This document shows positions 42,441 to 55,112 of a stretch of 64,000 nucleotides of DNA, one piece after another (the first letter of the stretch is position 1; every line of letters begins with the position of its first letter). Below the pieces are notes generated by a model. The model saw only the letters and a list, made by a program, of their open reading frames with translations. It was not told the DNA's origin and ran no database searches. A program made the translations under genes and the position numbers. The stretch comes from Aphanomyces cochlioides (lineage: Eukaryota; Oomycota; Saprolegniomycetes; Saprolegniales; Verrucalvaceae): NCBI GenBank assembly GCA_019828595.1, contig JAHQRK010000008.1, positions 1,488,001-1,552,000 on the forward strand, in the 5' to 3' direction.

Positions 42441-42957
42441 AGAACCAACGCATCGACTGTGGTTGTGATTTCAGCAGAGTAGGTAAACTTCATGCGAATT
42501 TCTGGCGGCGTTGGCAAGAAAGATGGCGCATAGCAAGGATATGACTGCGTGATGAGCCATTTAGAAGCAAACCAGTGGCAAGCCAAGCTGTCGCTCGGTA
42601 CTCAGTACGTCACAGCCACGCTACACAACGATATTTAGCGAGTTCCAAGGTCAAATTCAAGTCTTACGTGTATGGAGTGATAATCTCCCTCGGAAGATCG
42701 ATGGCTAGCGTATTATGCAGTGGCTCTAACGAAGGCGAGGCGTTCTGGAGCTCATAGTCCACTGGGTTTCCATTGACCTGGACGGCTTGAATGACCAATT
42801 TGTAAACTGCCAATTTCAGTGTGCCCGAAGTTGGCACAACTTTGAGTGTATACGCCGCCGTGGCGTCAATGGTACAGTCATTGAGTTTGACCGTCGCTTT
42901 CCAATGCAAGTGCTTGAACGCATCTTCGGGCAGTGCCGCTTGGACCGGGCCAGCCAT
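42441..42957 (-). pseudogene. M1 aminopeptidase / LTA4-hydrolase-like gene, N-terminal fragment
   Basis: The first exon (42957-42664) starts MAGPVQAALPEDAFKHLHW and has the beta-sandwich pattern of the leukotriene A4 hydrolase N-domain (KVVPTSGTLKLAVYKLVIQA, VNGNPVDYEL, LAIDLPREI). A second stretch to 42441 has WLITQS and RMKFTYSAEIT, in broken frames. It ends at the right end of the truncated Tc1 element, so the catalytic zinc-protease part is absent from the window. The host gene was probably broken by that insertion. Confidence 0.6.
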
Positions 42958-43786
42958 GATCGGGTTGTGAATTCGGTTATGGACTATCCAATCTCATTGG
43001 GCACTTGGCGTGTACTAGTATTTGGTTTGTAGAAACCATCTGCAACATTAGTAAAAAACAGTGATTGGCTCCATCAACATTGTACAAATTCTGTCAAAAT
43101 AAATTTAGGACCTGTTTGGTGACTGTGAACTTTTTTTCTGTGAAATTTCATAAAATGACAAATGTCGCAGAATGTTGGTACAAAATGTCATTACAATTAT
43201 ACAGGTCTGACCTGTATACATGTATTTATTTCATGAAATAGGACTCTGACAGTGAAATGACCAAAAATTGACGAATCCAAACACGCCGAAAAATTCGAAC
43301 ATATGACAAAACTGCAAGTTTTGTTGAAAAGTAGCGAAATTTTCACTGGAACCAAACAGGCCCTTACTGTAAAACTTTAATACTCTGGGCAAAATTATAG
43401 TACTATTAACAGTACTTCTGATGTATTAATAACGTAAAATGCCAATTTATGATGCATTTGCCAATTTATGTTGCATTTGGTCTGACCAATCAAACCCCTC
43501 TAAAACAAGGAGCTGAAACCTGTAATAATGTATGTCCCCAACAAAACTTATTCGTCATGATGTCGATGTATTTATTACACTATGTACAAATATCTATATC
43601 TTGTAGAAAATAATAGTTTTCTCTACAGTGCACATACCCTAATCTCAAAAAAAGCATGCATAAAACTATATATTAATCAAGTGTAAAAGTTTATCATAAA
43701 TTGGCACTACAAAATATATCAATTGTGCTTGTAAATTCAAAAATTTTCATGCTAAAAGCCCCTCATATTGTGATAATTCTGTATTC
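42958..43786. other. Intergenic, nothing recognised
   Basis: AT-rich, no ORF of note, no clear repeat ends. Confidence 0.35.
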
Positions 43787-43789
43787 TTA

Positions 43790-44084
43790 GGGCCTGGTCG
43801 GCGAACATTCCATCCATGCTTCAGGGACGGATTCAGGCTTCTGATTGGTCAATTCCAATAATTTCCGGATAATGGGGTCGTTCATGCTTTTCGGATAAAC
43901 TCAGGCAGGAACGCCTTTTTCCAGGCAGAGATGATCCATCTCTGCCTCAACAAGTCCGTTCCTGCTTCAGACACATTTTCAAGAAAATCGAAAAATACTT
44001 TTTGATATTTTTCAAAAAAAAATCCAAAAAATTCCGGATAACGTTCCTGCCTGGCAGGGATGGATTTCTTCCCCGACCAGGCCC
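43790..44084. mobile_element. 295-bp MITE, GGGCCTGGTCG family, copy 2
   Basis: The ends GGGCCTGGTCGG and CCGACCAGGCCC are perfect inverses, flanked by TTA on both sides (43787-43789, 44085-44087). Same length as copy 1, but the interior is diverged and rearranged (shared words include attccggata and cgttcctgc). Confidence 0.85.
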
Positions 44085-44479
44085 TTATGAAAGCTGAAAG
44101 TTTTCTCGTTCTTTTGGTGTATGAAACATCACACAGCTTTGGAGCAAATCAAAGACACACATTGCCAAACTCGGTATCTCAGAAGAATAGATCATACATT
44201 GGCATTTTACGTTAGAGTTTTCGCAAACTGGTATTGTTGATTTGATAATTTCCAGACACCGGACAATCGAATCATCGATTCACCATTGTCCGTTTTTTGC
44301 TGGATGGTATCCGTACTTTGGGGCGATTTGCTGGACCGACATACAGCATATTCTCATTATAAAGCAATTCTCTATACATTCTCCAAGTATGACATGACAA
44401 TATAAATTTAAGCAGTTTTGCTGGACGAATATTCAGCTCGCATTGACTGGCTGAAAGCAGTCCTCACTTTTAGATTGTC

Positions 44480-45984
44480 ATGGAGAGAGAAACAAGTATT
44501 CAAGACCTACGCAACACAACTGCCAGCTACAGGAGAGGCTTAAGTGTCATCAAAACATGGATCAAGGACCATGGCACATTGGATATGTTGACACATGATG
44601 GTGAAATCAACATGGAGGTATTTAACTATGATGCGTTTCTCCAATTTGTTGAGTGGACTGTTCAAAACACAAACAAAAAGCCAGGGACTCTCTCAGGCTA
44701 TCGTTCAGCATTGCGTCGTTACTATAAGCAGAGCCGAGTTCCCAGATATATTCAAATAGAAGTCGTCTAAAAAATATACGATATGTAGGCATTCGACGAG
44801 TATTTGCAGAAGAAGAACAGTTGAGCTCGTGCAAAGATTCAGGAAAACGTCCTCTAGGCTATACTCTGTATGAAGCATTGTGTCGTGAAAGTCTTGGTCT
44901 CCTTGATGGTGGTTTTTGTCATTTGTTTCTTACTTTGTCGTGGAATTAAATGTGTCGATCTAAATCCACTCAAACTGTCCGATTCGAGCACATATCATTT
45001 GAGGAAGACTCTATTGGTGTTACATTTTACAAAAGTAAAACAGATCAAGCTGGTTTAAAAAAACGGGATCCAAAACACATTAATTCAAATCCATACCAAC
45101 CCACGACGTGCGTCTTCCTTGCTCTGGGTATATATTTAGCTTGCAATTCTTCATTACACCCTAGCTTTTTGTTTCCAGGATCTAATCAGCGTGAGAGATT
45201 TGACAAATCTTTACAAAGAATGATTTCAAAACTCGAGATTGATCGTGGCATTGATTTGGAATCAAAGAGTTTTGGCACCCACTCTATTCGAAAAGGAGCC
45301 GCAACGTTTGCTTGTTCTGGTTCTACTAGTGGCCCATCAATTGTTAGTGTTTGTGTTCGCTGTGGTTGGAGCATTGGTCATGTTTTAGAAAGATACATGC
45401 AATACGAGAGGGCTGGCGACCAATTTTTAGGTCGTGTTATTGCTGGTTTACCCATGAGTTCTAGTCGATTTGCTATGTTGCCACCTCATTTCAATCAAAC
45501 TAATTGTGTGCTTGTCAAAGAATCAGTTGATATCATGTTTCCAACCTTTGCCAAAATTCCCAACTTTATCGGTGTGTTAGAGCTATGTCTGGCATCACTT
45601 GTTTACCACAGTGAAGTATTGTTGTCTTCTCTGCCCCATCGACACCCGTTACTTGGATCTGTTCTGTTTAGAAATCCAGAAATGATGTCTGCCTTACGAG
45701 AAATTATTCAAACTAAATCTAGCATTCTACAACCCACAGGAATTCCTCCGCATGTCGAATTGTATGTTGGCTTGGACAGAAATCATACAGCCTTGATTGA
45801 AATTCCAAATGTTGTAGCCTCACGTGTTGAAGCAATAATCGAGGAAAAGGCTGTGGCGGCAGGAAACATTACCCAATCCGTCTTGGCTGCAACGTTTGCC
45901 AGTGTGATAGAGAATATGGGCCTTACATCAACAACTGCCAATCGAAATGACCAAACGACAGACCTGCCAACTTATCAGCTTTAG
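44480..45984 (+). pseudogene. Crypton-type tyrosine recombinase relic
   Basis: The N-terminal part reads TWIKDHGTLDMLTHDGEIN and GTLSGYRSALRRYYKQ, with a frameshift near 44740. It continues through LGYTLYEALC to the first catalytic Arg in MCRSKST. An in-frame TAA sits just before it (44947-44949). Next come THSIRKGAATFACSG (His-x-x-Arg) and CGWSIGHVLERYMQYERAGD (Tyr nucleophile region), then a long C-terminal tail to 45984. This is the layout of oomycete Cryptons. One stop and one frameshift make it inactive, but decay is mild. Confidence 0.75.
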
Positions 45985-46123
45985 ATGTGGGGTGGTCGCA
46001 TGAATAAACTACCTGAAAAATTTGTTTTTCCTTCTGTGGATTTGCGCACAGCATGGCAGTTGTGGTGGTTGGGGAACAGGGCGTGTGGCTTGCCTCCGTT
46101 CCGTCAACTTGATCCGATAAAAT

Positions 46124-46330
46124 TTGTTGCGAAATGTTGGGAAGGAAGATATTACTCCTTCCCATGCCAAGAAACTCTTTGAAGTCGATGTTCTTGAAGC
46201 AATGCAATGGGCCCAAACGGCGTGGCAAGAGGTCAAAAAATCAACAATTTCAAATTGTTGGCTCCATACAGCAATTCTTGATGAAGAACTGTATGAATTG
46301 AATAACTCGATTAATAGAATTGAGCTTTAA
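46124..46330 (+). pseudogene. C-terminal fragment of a pogo/Tigger transposase
   Basis: VLEAMQWAQTAWQEVKKSTI followed by SNCWLHTAIL matches the end of the intact pogo transposase in this window (VEAMSWAKDAW..., VNCWARTGIV). The catalytic part is absent. Confidence 0.6.
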
Positions 46331-46779
46331 ATTCGCCAGGTTCGCCTAGGCGAATGTCTTTATCAATGAACTTTATAGTCTTATACCTTTATAAAATTAT
46401 AATCTATACTCTGAAATTTGATGTGACTATCTCGGGGTTTTACTGTACAAAAAATCAATCCAAATTGGGAAATTTCTAGCGAATCCACAATATTATACTA
46501 TAAATTTGATTATACATATCGATAATTACAGTACCCTTTGAAATTTGATCATGTATAATCAAATTCTATAGTAAAATTGACTATGGACAGTGCTCCATAA
46601 TCCACAGAGAAAACCTCTAGAAGGAAGTAACTTGCATATCTTAATACCTTCTTCTTAATCGATTGGTGTCAAAAGAAAAAGTTTCTGGGTTCCACACCAA
46701 CCAACAAAGCGTATTTGGTGTCAGTTTGTTGAGCAGCGAAGACAAGGAGGAGGATGCTTGAAACCAAGACGCCAGCAAA

Positions 46780-46938
46780 ATGAGTGGTGACGAAACAGAA
46801 GACACAAACCTTGGTGATACTGCTGTCAAGAAAGAGCGGAAGACCCGCTTTGTATTCAAGACCGATGATGATATCAAAGTGCTTCAAGAGAGAGGTCCTG
46901 AGCGATGGGAAATATCGAATTTGAACAATTTTTTCTAA
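46780..46938 (+). CDS. Short ORF resembling the N-terminus of an oomycete Myb-like protein
   Basis: 52 aa, acidic then basic (VKKERKTRFVFKTDDDIKVL). The RFxFKxDDDIxLLxE pattern begins a family of oomycete Myb-like coiled-coil proteins, but the rest is absent here. Probably a fragment. Confidence 0.3.
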   Translation: MSGDETEDTNLGDTAVKKERKTRFVFKTDDDIKVLQERGPERWEISNLNNFF

Positions 46939-47244
46939 AACCATGTATAGTCTTTATAAATAAAATGAGCTATTTAAAATATATTGCAAATATTGTCGAT
47001 TTCATTCGAAATTGTGAGAGGGGTGTGAAATATATCGATATTCAAATCGATATGCAAATCGATCAGCCAATCAGAATCAAGTATTTACCTAATTCACGCA
47101 AAACACACACGTGAACTTTATTTGGCCAATTTACTAACGTTATACTATTCATTTATACTTGACTTCAGTATGATCAAATCGATTTGGAAATGAATTCAAT
47201 TTTGGTAAAAAGTATAAATTTGGTGAAAAAGACTACTATAGTAT

Positions 47245-47480
47245 ATTGTTGATTTGATAATTTCCAGACCCCGGACACTCGAATCATCAATTCACCAATC
47301 GACGCCATTGGCTAATATATATTTTGGGCGATTGTGATTGGCTGAATAAAATTTGAGAGAAAGTACTGTTCCCATGAGAGAGAGATTACTGCTCTAATAT
47401 TCATTCTTCCAATGCATTGGCGCGATGGAGATTGACAAGAAATCAATCCAAATTGGGAAATTTCTAGCAAATCCATGATA
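47245..47480 (+). repeat. Dispersed repeat, copy with near-full length
   Basis: It begins gttgatttgataatttccagaccccgga and ends ccaaattgggaaatttctagc. It is similar to the reverse complement of 58590-58845; shorter pieces occur at about 44236-44290 and 46453-46490. No coding potential. It could be an LTR-like or MITE family; ends not defined. Confidence 0.6.
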
Positions 47481-48309
47481 CAATGTATTAATTTTTAATT
47501 CAACGCTAGAGTTTTGAAATTTGCCGAAGTTGTCACTTCCTTCGTCATGGCAAAGCCATTTGCAGCAGCCTTACATGACAAAACTATTCGTCTCTTCTCA
47601 ACGAGGCCCCAACAACATTTTCCGCATACAGTTACCTGTATCTGTGAATCCTGCCAACGACCATGTCGAAAAAGAAGTTATCATGTGCGAGTCTAAGAGC
47701 ACGCTAGTATTGTTCATTGAGAAGGATGTCTTTTCTGTGGTGGACTATGCGTGCAGTCTTGCAGTATTCTGAGACCCAGACACCAAACAACAGATGGTAA
47801 TCGCAACTTTGTGCTTGCCATCCGGTTTAAACAAAGTGGACCTCATAAATGATCAGTCTAGTGCGTTTGGATAGGTCACAATTGATTGGCAAATCATACT
47901 TCACTCCGTAGAAGGAATTTTCTTAGATCAAATCAAGAGCAAACTTGTTTCGCATTGTCATCCGAAAATCATGGCACTCAAAGAACAACTGCCTGAGCAA
48001 CGTTTTCGATCTCCAGCTCACTGGAGTATAACCTTTGGGGGGCTTAAGTTCAGCGAGCTTGTCAGTTGTGTTCTCTTTATTATTGAAGTTCCTACCAACT
48101 AAAAACATGCTAGATAAGAATTTGTGAAAGAGAAATTTACACTCTATGCCCTGCGAATATACACCCTTCAGGAGCCTCACCCAAGCATCTGTTGCAGGCC
48201 CTGATCTTCTTAAAAATATATGGTTCAGACGGTGAAAATCACGTCATATTATTACGCTAATATTTATTAATTTTGTAGATTGTATGGGAAAATCGATGCA
48301 TAATGGTGC

Positions 48310-48774
48310 AAGAATGTTTGTCTCTTTGGACGGAACCGGCTTTTGAATTAGAGAGCCGCCAGAATTTGATCCAAAATGGTTCTCAAACAAGTTTAATGGT
48401 CCTGGTCAACGCTATAAGGTGGGAATTTGTATCGCCACTGGATGGATTGTGTGGGCAGAAGGTGAGTACCGATGCGGTAAATGGCCCGACCTCCGGCTGG
48501 CCAGAGATGCGTACTGTTATGCTGTTCGTCCAGGAGAAATGTCCCTTGCTGACAGGGGCTAAGCCGGTGACATTTTTTGTCTATTCTAGACTCGACAGGG
48601 GCGACAGATCATTGCGCGTCACGAGACGTGCAACAGGAGGTTGAAGGGTTCCGTGTACTTGGAGACATGTTTCACCCTGAACTGCACTTGCTCCCATTGT
48701 GCTTTCAAGTTGTTGTCAATTTAACCCAAATCATGATTGAAATTGGAGAACGCCTCTACTCTGTAGCGTCATAG
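48310..48774 (+). pseudogene. PIF/Harbinger transposase relic
   Basis: Frames and stops interrupt a recognisable order: FVSLDGTGF (first Asp), FDPKWFSNKFNGPG, CGKWPDLRLARDAY, RPGEMSLADRG, RHETC-like, then FRVLGDMFHPEL and ICxQ-like VVVNLTQIMIE. In-frame stops occur right after DGTGF and after ADRG. It is a different lineage from the relic at 29.9-30.8 kb. Confidence 0.7.
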
Positions 48775-48779
48775 TTTAA

Positions 48780-49785
48780 ATATCAATGCATTCATTGTGT
48801 TTTGTGAACTGTACATTTGTGACGAAGTCCGTACTTTCCCGCAACCCCCGGTTTTATTTTGAGTACACATAAGCTGGCGAAAAAAATCATTCAATACAAT
48901 TTATTGCACCAACTTCTTAGCCTTGTAATTTAGGTGATGAATGACATGAGTGTAGGCCGATAGGGAGCACTGAAAACTGAAGGAAGATAGGTCTTACACA
49001 ACAATCTCTTTCTTGAAATGAGTCATGTAATTATTGCATCAAAACATTTTAGTTGAGGTTTTCATCACTTTTTGTAAAGTAAGAAATGACTTAGCTAAAG
49101 TAGTCACTGATACCTTAGAGAAGAGATCCTGTACAGCAACAATGAGCTCGTCTATTGTACGAGATCTCTTTTGCTGTTGTCGGTTCTGAGTTCATTAACT
49201 ATTCATGAATCAATTAGACTGGGAGTTGGCTGATTAGCCAGACTAAGTTGACTAAAACCTTGTAAATTTTTGAGCTGGAGCGTCACGCAGCCATGAGAGC
49301 CTGAGTATCTAATTTTGCTGAATGACAACACTACGTTGGAGGCAAAATCTCACAAATTTCGATCGAATTTCGTGAGCAACGTTCCGTATTAAGGACTCCA
49401 TGTAGGCTTCGCTATTGATACTTTTAGAACGGTTTCGATCGTGCCTCTTGGTCGATTCTTAGTACTACCTGCAGCTGTCATATGAGCGAAAAAGGCACAT
49501 ATCTTATGACTTTTGTTCTGGCCAGAGACAGCCGACAGTTTCTCAACTGTTCGGCAACTATCTTGCTCTTCTTCGAATTCGAACCGCGCTTCTTGCAGTG
49601 TTTGCATATGTCTGCTATAAGATTCCGAGGGTTTTCTTCATCATAAAAATATATCGCAAAATTTTGAAAGGAACACCTGGGTTTGCGCTTTGAAGTACAG
49701 TGAGAGACGGAATGCTACGCCGCTTTTTACTTCAAGGGTTAGGACTGTTTCACATAATACTCGAAAACAATTGGATCTTTTACAG
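48780..49785. other. Intergenic, nothing recognised
   Basis: About 1 kb without a supported gene. A minus-strand open segment at 49389-49607 has no known motif. Confidence 0.35.
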
Positions 49786-49789
49786 CGAG

Positions 49790-52700
49790 CGCAATCAATT
49801 TTTGACCAATCAGAAGTCCCCACGACAAACTGCCCGAACTCTTGATCGACTGGCTCTCTGGCAATGCTCCGTGACCACAGATAATTGAGAATACACTAGA
49901 ATTTTCTCTCCTGTGGGAAAGCTATCTGTAAGGTTAACAGTCGTACACTCTGAAGCACGTCACTACAATCGTCCAACCCCATGTCCGAGTCTGAACATGC
50001 CGGAGCCATTGAAATTATGTCAACTGAACTTTGAGAGCTCAAGCGACTTCTGGATCAACACAAGAAGCCATCGAAGTGATGCGAGCCCAAACGAGCTCGA
50101 CGAAGTCTATCTCAGCAACAACGGAAGCTAAAGCGAAGGACCTGCTACGCAAAGTCAGATTCGATGGAAAGAACTTCTCCATCTTCAAAGCCAAGTTCCA
50201 AGGCGTCAGCCAACTTCGACACATCTGGGGCATCATATGTGAAAGCGACACCTTGGATGAGAACGCTACGCAACAACAAGTAGCTGAGTTCTCAGATAAG
50301 GCGAATCTCGCGAGATCCTACCTCCAAACCTCCCTCTCGGACGATGTCTTCGACATGATCCGCGAAGACAAGACTCCTGCTGAAATGTTGCAAACTCTAA
50401 TCGACAACTATGAGAAGAAAGTATGGTCGAATACCATTTATGTGCTTCGTCGTCTGTGTGTGAACTCAAATACGATTCCAAGATGGACATGCTAAGCACA
50501 TCACGAAGACTTGCGCGATCATGCGAGACCTAAACGGCATGGGAAAGAAGATCAGCGAGAGTGAAACGGTAGAATGGATCCTGGTTACCCTTCCAAAATA
50601 ATGATCCCGACAACTTCAATGCCTTCGTAAATCACTTGAAGCCGACACTAGCGCAAGAAATCTGCCTAAAGACACTTATTACTGATCTGTTGAACGAGGA
50701 AGAGAAGCGCAAGGAGGGAAAGCGCTCTCGACCGCACCAACAAAACCGTGAACGCGACTTTAAGAAGCCTAAAGCGGCTAGTAGCTTCGGTAACATTACC
50801 CATGAGATCAATGCTTTGAAGACCAAACTAAGTACCATGAGCAACGTCAACCACACTGAAGGAAAATGGGGCTTCATCTGCCAAAAAGGGGTGAATTCGT
50901 CGCCCAAGACCATGACAACTTCGGTCCAAACTACCACAAGAATAGGGGTAAGGGGGCCAGACCAAAGAAAGTTGGTACCTCTAAAGCCACCATCACGAAA
51001 GCTTTCCTCAAGAAATCGCCCTCGGGGTCGGAAGACGATGAACCAAACTACAAGATCAATCCCATCAGTGAAGGTACATCGAATGGAAAGAAACTCACTG
51101 GACACTTGACAACTGCGCCACCGGGCATGTCACTGGAATGCGTCACTACGTCAAAGAGTGTCATGGGAATGATTCTACCCAACGGCGAGCAAATGCATGG
51201 ATGCAGCGGCACCGCGCACATTCGAATGGAAAGAAGAGCAATATGCTCACACTTGACAACGTGGCCTTCGAGCCAAGCATCTACAAAAACTTGATATCGC
51301 ATATTCAGTTGCTGAAGATGGGATACCGACTTGTGAAGCCAGACCTGAACGAAGCCATTTACCAAAGATACCGACCAACCGCGTGTTCTTGTCTTCAAGC
51401 TTTCCAATGACATGTATGTTCTACAACAGAGACCATCAAGCCAAGTCAACGCAGTCAAGACGGACAACAAGTTGATTCGCTGGCACAAGAAGCTCAATCA
51501 TGCAAGCTATGATCAAGTCGCTAAGATCATCAAACCCACTATCGACAAAGAAGAAGATCTGACTACCTCCGAACACAAGTGTGATGGTTGCCTGCAAGGT
51601 CAAGCCAAACGCATGTCGTATAGAAACCAAAACCTCTTCGTCGCTCCCCTGCCTCTTGAAAGCCTGAGTGCAGACTTGTGCGGACCCATTACACCTAAGA
51701 CGATTCATGCGAGAGATTTCACTGAGCATGCGTCGAGGTACATCTTCGCTTGTCTGCTCAAGTCCAAGGATGAGGCCATTCTCCACCTAAATGATCTGAC
51801 GTCAGAACTGGACATTCAACGACGCGACTCACGTATCAGCAACATTTCTTGAGACGGCGGTGGCTGCGAGTACACGAGCGCCAGCTTTCGAGCGGTATGC
51901 ACCACCAGAAGGGTCAAGCAGAAGTTCACCAATGCACCCCTCCGAAGAAAACCACTTGGCTGAGAAGGCCAACGAATACCTATTTCGCAAAGTCAGAGTA
52001 TACATGACAATGAGTGGGCTACCATCAAAACTGTGGGGGTATGCATTTGATCACGTTGTGCATGTGTACAACAATACGCCGCAAGAGCTCTTGAATCAAG
52101 GAACGCCATACGAAGTCTTGTTGTGTTGTAAAACTGCACATGCTGAAGGCATTCGGATGCCTTGTCTACATGTACGTGCCGAAGGCTGAGCGTGCGCCAA
52201 TTTGGCCAACCCAGCGGTACCATGCGTGTTCATCGGCTACGCAAAGGACATACTTGGTTATCTCTTGTACAACCCGAAGAAGCGTACCATTCAGATTTCT
52301 CGCTCGGTGAAGTGTGATGAAACCAAGCTTCGAAACTCCAACATGTTCCTTGACCAAGACTTCAAAGCTGGACGCCTTGTCATCCCATCTCATGACTCCA
52401 CGGGCAAGCTTGCAAGATTCAACATCGGCGAAGTCGAGGAACCAACACCCAAGACCAAGGGCAGGACCACAGAGGAAGCTGCTGAGTGCAGCCTCGAGGA
52501 CAGAAAACTAGTGGCGACTCGAAAGTCTACGCGCACCATTAAAAATACCAAGATCTATGAAGTCAACAATGTGACCACTAAGCTTTTCGACCACAAACCT
52601 TCAAGGATGTCTACAAAAGTGCCTTTTGCATCGAATGGATCGACGCAACTAACGCTGAATACGAAGTCATGTTAGCCAACGACGTGTGGGAACTCGTACC

Positions 52701-54563
52701 TCTCCCGGTGGGCCGCAAAGCGTTGAAGTGCAAGTGGGTCTGAAAGGCAAACTGCAACGCCCACGGATCTCTTGAGCGCTTCAAAGCATGTCTCTGCCTA
52801 AAAGGTTATCTTCTAATTGCCGTCGTTGACTTTACGGACACGCATGCACCTGTACTTTGCCTTGACTCTCTCCGATTGTTGTGTGCGCTGGTCGCAACTC
52901 TCGACTTAGAGATAGCGCAGCTTGATGTAAAAACAGCCTTTCTGAACGACGATCTTGACGAAGACATCTACCAGCCTGAGAGATATCAAGTCGAGGGGAA
53001 GACAAACCTGGTGTGCAAGCTCAACATGTCCATATATGGGCTGAAACAAGCCCCGCGTCAGTGGAACAAGAACTCAACAGCAGCCTCCAGGCAAATGACT
53101 TCAAGTGATGTCACAAAGAACAATGCATCTACGTCATGGTGAACGCAGAGGATAGATCGATCACTTACCTCGCTGTCGACAACATCGTCAAAGCGATAAG
53201 TTGCAAGAAGACCCTGCACGCCGTGTCATGTGCAATCATGTACATGTCAAGGAAGCAGAGCCTCGTCGGCCAAAGCACCACAGAAGTCGAGTTCATTGCG
53301 GCTGCTGAAAGCGCAAAGAACCTAATCTGGTTGCATGAGCTCCTTCAAGAAAAATCAGCTTACCGATTGACATGTTCTTTGACAATCAAAGCGCCATCCA
53401 AATTGCGAAAGCAACAGCAACCCACAGTTGAACGAAGCACATCCGACTTCGCTTCCACTTCCAGAGACCTCGTCGAGGAAAACCTGGTCAGCCTACATAT
53501 AAAGGCACAAAAGATCAAATCGCTGACATTTTCACAAAGGTACAAACCCTTGAAGTCTTTGAAATGCATCGCAAGTGTCTCAGGATGTGCTAGTGCCAGC
53601 GACCATGTATAGAAGAAACGAAAGTTCTCTAAGCAAATTAATGAAAAATTCCGTCAAACAAGCATGTTCAGTACACTGTGCCTTGTGTGTGCGCAAGAAA
53701 AATCGCTCGCGAAACGGCAGCCAAAATGGGGCTGAATCCCAATGCCAAACGGCGACAAATGAGAGGAGTTCCAATGAAAGAGAAAACAAAGGGAAACGAT
53801 GTGAACTTGGAGGTCGCTCCACGAATAACACACCCACCTGTAATGGTCCTACGATCATCGCAACAGGAGACGCGAAGCCCGTGGCTGTCGAGGCTCGGCA
53901 CCGGTGGTGTGACCAGGCTAAGCTGAAATTGCCACCACCTTCGCGATTTGTGCGGGCGCATCGCAGACTACGCAACCACTCAACCACAGTGGCGCATCCC
54001 CATCAGCTCACGGACCACCACAAGCAGGCGGGTCAAACCACATCACAATCCACCCCATGACGGCAAATCCATGGGCTACAAGGCAATCACCTCCCTGCAA
54101 CCTCCACCAAACTGCGTGTCGATGTGGTAGTTAGCTGAAGAAAATGGTGATTGCGGGCGTTCATCTCCCGACAAATCACTAATGATGCTGATGATGACAA
54201 TCGTTAACAAAAATGGTGACTCAGCGCAAAAACAGTAAGTGGTAGGTGACTGAGGGCGCACTCATCTCCCTGCAGACCACCGGTGCTGATGAGCTGTCCA
54301 AATTGTCCGTGGTCTTGGCTGGTACGGTCGCCTACAGTTCTCACATGAGACCAACAGCGCATGCTTGGTCGCTGAGCTCACCTCGCAAATACAGCCACCT
54401 GTTGATCAGGGAAGTTACAGCTGGCGAAATCTATTTTCGACCAATCAGAAGTCACCACGTCAAACTGCACGAACTCGATCGACTGGCTCTGTGGCAATGC
54501 TCCGTGACCATAGATAATGTAGAATACACTTGAATTTACTCTCCTGTGTTAAAGCTATCTGTA
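49790..54563 (+). mobile_element. Ty1/copia retrotransposon relic
   Basis: The LTR-like sequence at 49790-49931 (ttttgaccaatcagaagtcc ... gctatctgta) repeats at about 54425-54563. The left LTR is truncated; the right one may start near 54240. Between them come gag (50031-51100; FDGKNFSIFKAKF), the pre-integrase HxxLNH...CxxC (51480-51600), integrase (SADLCGPI), reverse transcriptase (QLDVKTAFLNDDL, GLKQAPRQW at 52915-53065) and RNase H (QSTTEVEFIAAAE). Many frameshifts, and the second half of RT is deleted near 53130. Inactive. Confidence 0.85.
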
Positions 54564-54565
54564 AT

Positions 54566-55112
54566 CTTTTACTTCGAAGTTCGCTCTTATTTACCGCCAA
54601 TCAAAGAAATCTAGCAAATACTTTATATGTTTCGACATTTTGGAAATTCGTTTTATATAGAAAACTAAAAAAAACCAGGAGAACACACATCAGAATTAAC
54701 ACTATATCTTCAAATATTGCACATAAGTTCCTGTAGTGAATATTGTGCTACAGGTGTTTCTATATATTATCGTTAGCCGTAAATTAATTTGTCCATTGAG
54801 ATTGATCTTTCGACGATGAGATCAATACACAACAGAATAGTAGGTTTGCTTGATAAAAGAACATCAGCCTTCGTAAAAGAAATATATCATATATACATTC
54901 AAAGGCTTGGTAAATATACACGTACAGTTGTAGTTGAACTTTGAGACCGATTCTAGCGACCTCTAACATATTATATTATAAATTTTAACAATAATGATAT
55001 TTTGGAGAGAAAAGAGAGAGGAACAGATAAATGGTTCATAGAAGTCCATTCAAAGTTCGACATGGAGGATGAGTTACGATCGTGAAGACCCGGCGCCGGT
55101 ACACCCTAAAAA
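54566..55112. other. Intergenic, nothing recognised
   Basis: AT-rich, no supported gene or repeat ends. Confidence 0.35.

Noticed and set aside
53575..54060. A 161-aa ORF after the copia RNase H region
   Set aside because: Low-complexity composition, overlapping ORFs on the other strand, no motif; probably a chance frame in the relic.
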